From a bacterium HR39 (GTDB taxonomy: Bacteria; Pseudomonadota; Alphaproteobacteria; Geminicoccales; Geminicoccaceae): a stretch of DNA of 6,271 nucleotides. The DNA lies in NCBI GenBank assembly GCA_002898955.1, contig BEIP01000090.1, forward strand, positions 1 through 6,271. The letters run 5' to 3'. The first letter of the stretch is position 1. Every line of letters begins with the position of its first letter. The translations under genes were made by a program, and so were the position numbers. The notes below the pieces were generated by a model, which worked only from the letters and a program-made list of their open reading frames with translations, was not told the origin of the DNA and ran no database searches. Shown here piece by piece: positions 5,522 to 6,271 of the stretch.

Positions 5522-6271
5522 GTGACGCCTTCGGCCCGGGAGTATCTCGCCAAGGTCGGCGAGAAGCTGCGCGAAGCACGCATCGAGGCGGGCGAGGACC
5601 TCCACCACGTCGCCGAGACGCTGCGCATCCGGCCCGCCTACCTGCAGGCGCTGGAGAGCGGCGACTACGACACCTTCCCCGGCCGCGCCTACGCCTACGG
5701 GTTTTTGCGCGCCTACGCCGACTATCTCGGCTTCGACGGCAACGAGGTGGTGCGCCGGGTGCGGCGGGTGCTGGAGGAGACGGCACCGGCGCGCAGCGCG
5801 CGTCCGCACCGGCCCCTCGTCGAGCGCCACCGACCCACAGCCCTCGCGGCCGCCGCGCTGGCGCTGCTGGCCGGCGCCGGCTACTTCGGCTGGTACGCCC
5901 TGGGCGCCTTCGGCCCGAAGCTCACCGGCGGGCTCCTCGACGCTCCGGGCGAACTGGCGCGGGTGGCGGACGCGGTGGTCACCGGCGGCGAGCGCACGGG
6001 GGCGGGCGAGGCCGATTCGGCCGAGGCGCTGCGCCGGCGCGTGCTGGTGCGCCTCACGGCACGCGACGAGGTGCCGGAGATCACCCCGCGCATCACCCCC
6101 GAGGCCATCGCCGAGCTGGTGATGCGGCGCGAGGGGGGCGGTGACGCGACGAGCGCCATCGCCGCCGAGCTGCCGCGCCGGCCCGCTCCTGCGGCGGCGG
6201 GCGAGCGTAACGGGCCCCTCGGGGCCCACAGCGTGGGGCTGCGGGCGAAGCGCACCACCTGGGGGCAGGGC
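5522..6271 (+). CDS. rodZ: RodZ-like helix-turn-helix membrane protein, 3' end missing
   Basis: The first 250 codons of a gene that runs off the window without a stop. Residues about 12-84 form the RodZ-type helix-turn-helix domain: KLREARIEAG, then LRIRPAYLQALESGDY and PGRAYAYGFLRAYADYLG. A basic, proline-containing linker (88-105) leads to one membrane segment at about 106-127 (ALAAAALALLAGAGYFGWY). A variable region follows, and SVGLRAKRTTWGQG (237-250) looks like the start of the C-terminal DUF4115 beta domain. In the family the N-terminus is cytoplasmic and contacts MreB to maintain rod shape, while the C-terminus lies outside the membrane. GTG at 5522 is supported by GGAG seven bases upstream and by the family's usual N-terminal length. 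In many proteobacteria ispG follows this gene, which could be checked beyond the edge. A role in cell shape is inferred, not shown. Confidence 0.88.
   Translation, partial: MTPSAREYLAKVGEKLREARIEAGEDLHHVAETLRIRPAYLQALESGDYDTFPGRAYAYGFLRAYADYLGFDGNEVVRRVRRVLEETAPARSARPHRPLVERHRPTALAAAALALLAGAGYFGWYALGAFGPKLTGGLLDAPGELARVADAVVTGGERTGAGEADSAEALRRRVLVRLTARDEVPEITPRITPEAIAELVMRREGGGDATSAIAAELPRRPAPAAAGERNGPLGAHSVGLRAKRTTWGQG

Overview
The window is strongly GC-rich, with G/C at most third codon positions and GTG used as the start of three of the four genes. Gene order and protein sequence point to an alphaproteobacterium, probably of the Rhodospirillales or a nearby order. The PtsP (GAF plus enzyme I) and the RodZ-type helix-turn-helix protein read like alphaproteobacterial versions, and lysC near ptsP is a familiar alphaproteobacterial arrangement. 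The placement rests on remembered family sequences, not on a search.

Layout: (1) Positions 1-809 hold no convincing gene. Positions 24-461 carry a degenerate family of palindromic repeats, with at least five copies and a rough 56-62 bp period in the better part. Positions 587-759 hold several strong hairpins and a possible sigma70-like promoter just upstream of lysC. (2) Positions 810-2039 encode aspartate kinase (lysC) with two ACT domains and a possible internal start for a separate regulatory subunit. (3) Positions 2036-3085 encode a flavin-dependent nitronate monooxygenase / FabK-like oxidoreductase. (4) Positions 3082-5412 encode PtsP, enzyme I of the nitrogen phosphotransferase system. 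(5) Positions 5413-5521 are a short intergenic gap. (6) From 5522 to the window edge runs a RodZ-like membrane protein, cut off at the start of its C-terminal domain.

The first three genes overlap by 4 bases each (ATGA, then GTGA), so they almost certainly form one translationally coupled operon. It joins the first step of the aspartate-family amino acid pathway (Lys, Thr, Met, diaminopimelate), a flavoenzyme, and the first phosphotransfer step of a nitrogen/carbon signalling cascade. The RodZ-like gene may be transcribed separately.

The coding part is ordinary core metabolism. The points worth a second look are the repeat family with a compensatory base change in its palindrome, the mutually exclusive hairpins in the lysC leader region, the internal ribosome-binding site inside lysC, and the FabK-like gene inserted between lysC and ptsP. 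I saw no clear evidence of a wholly new system.
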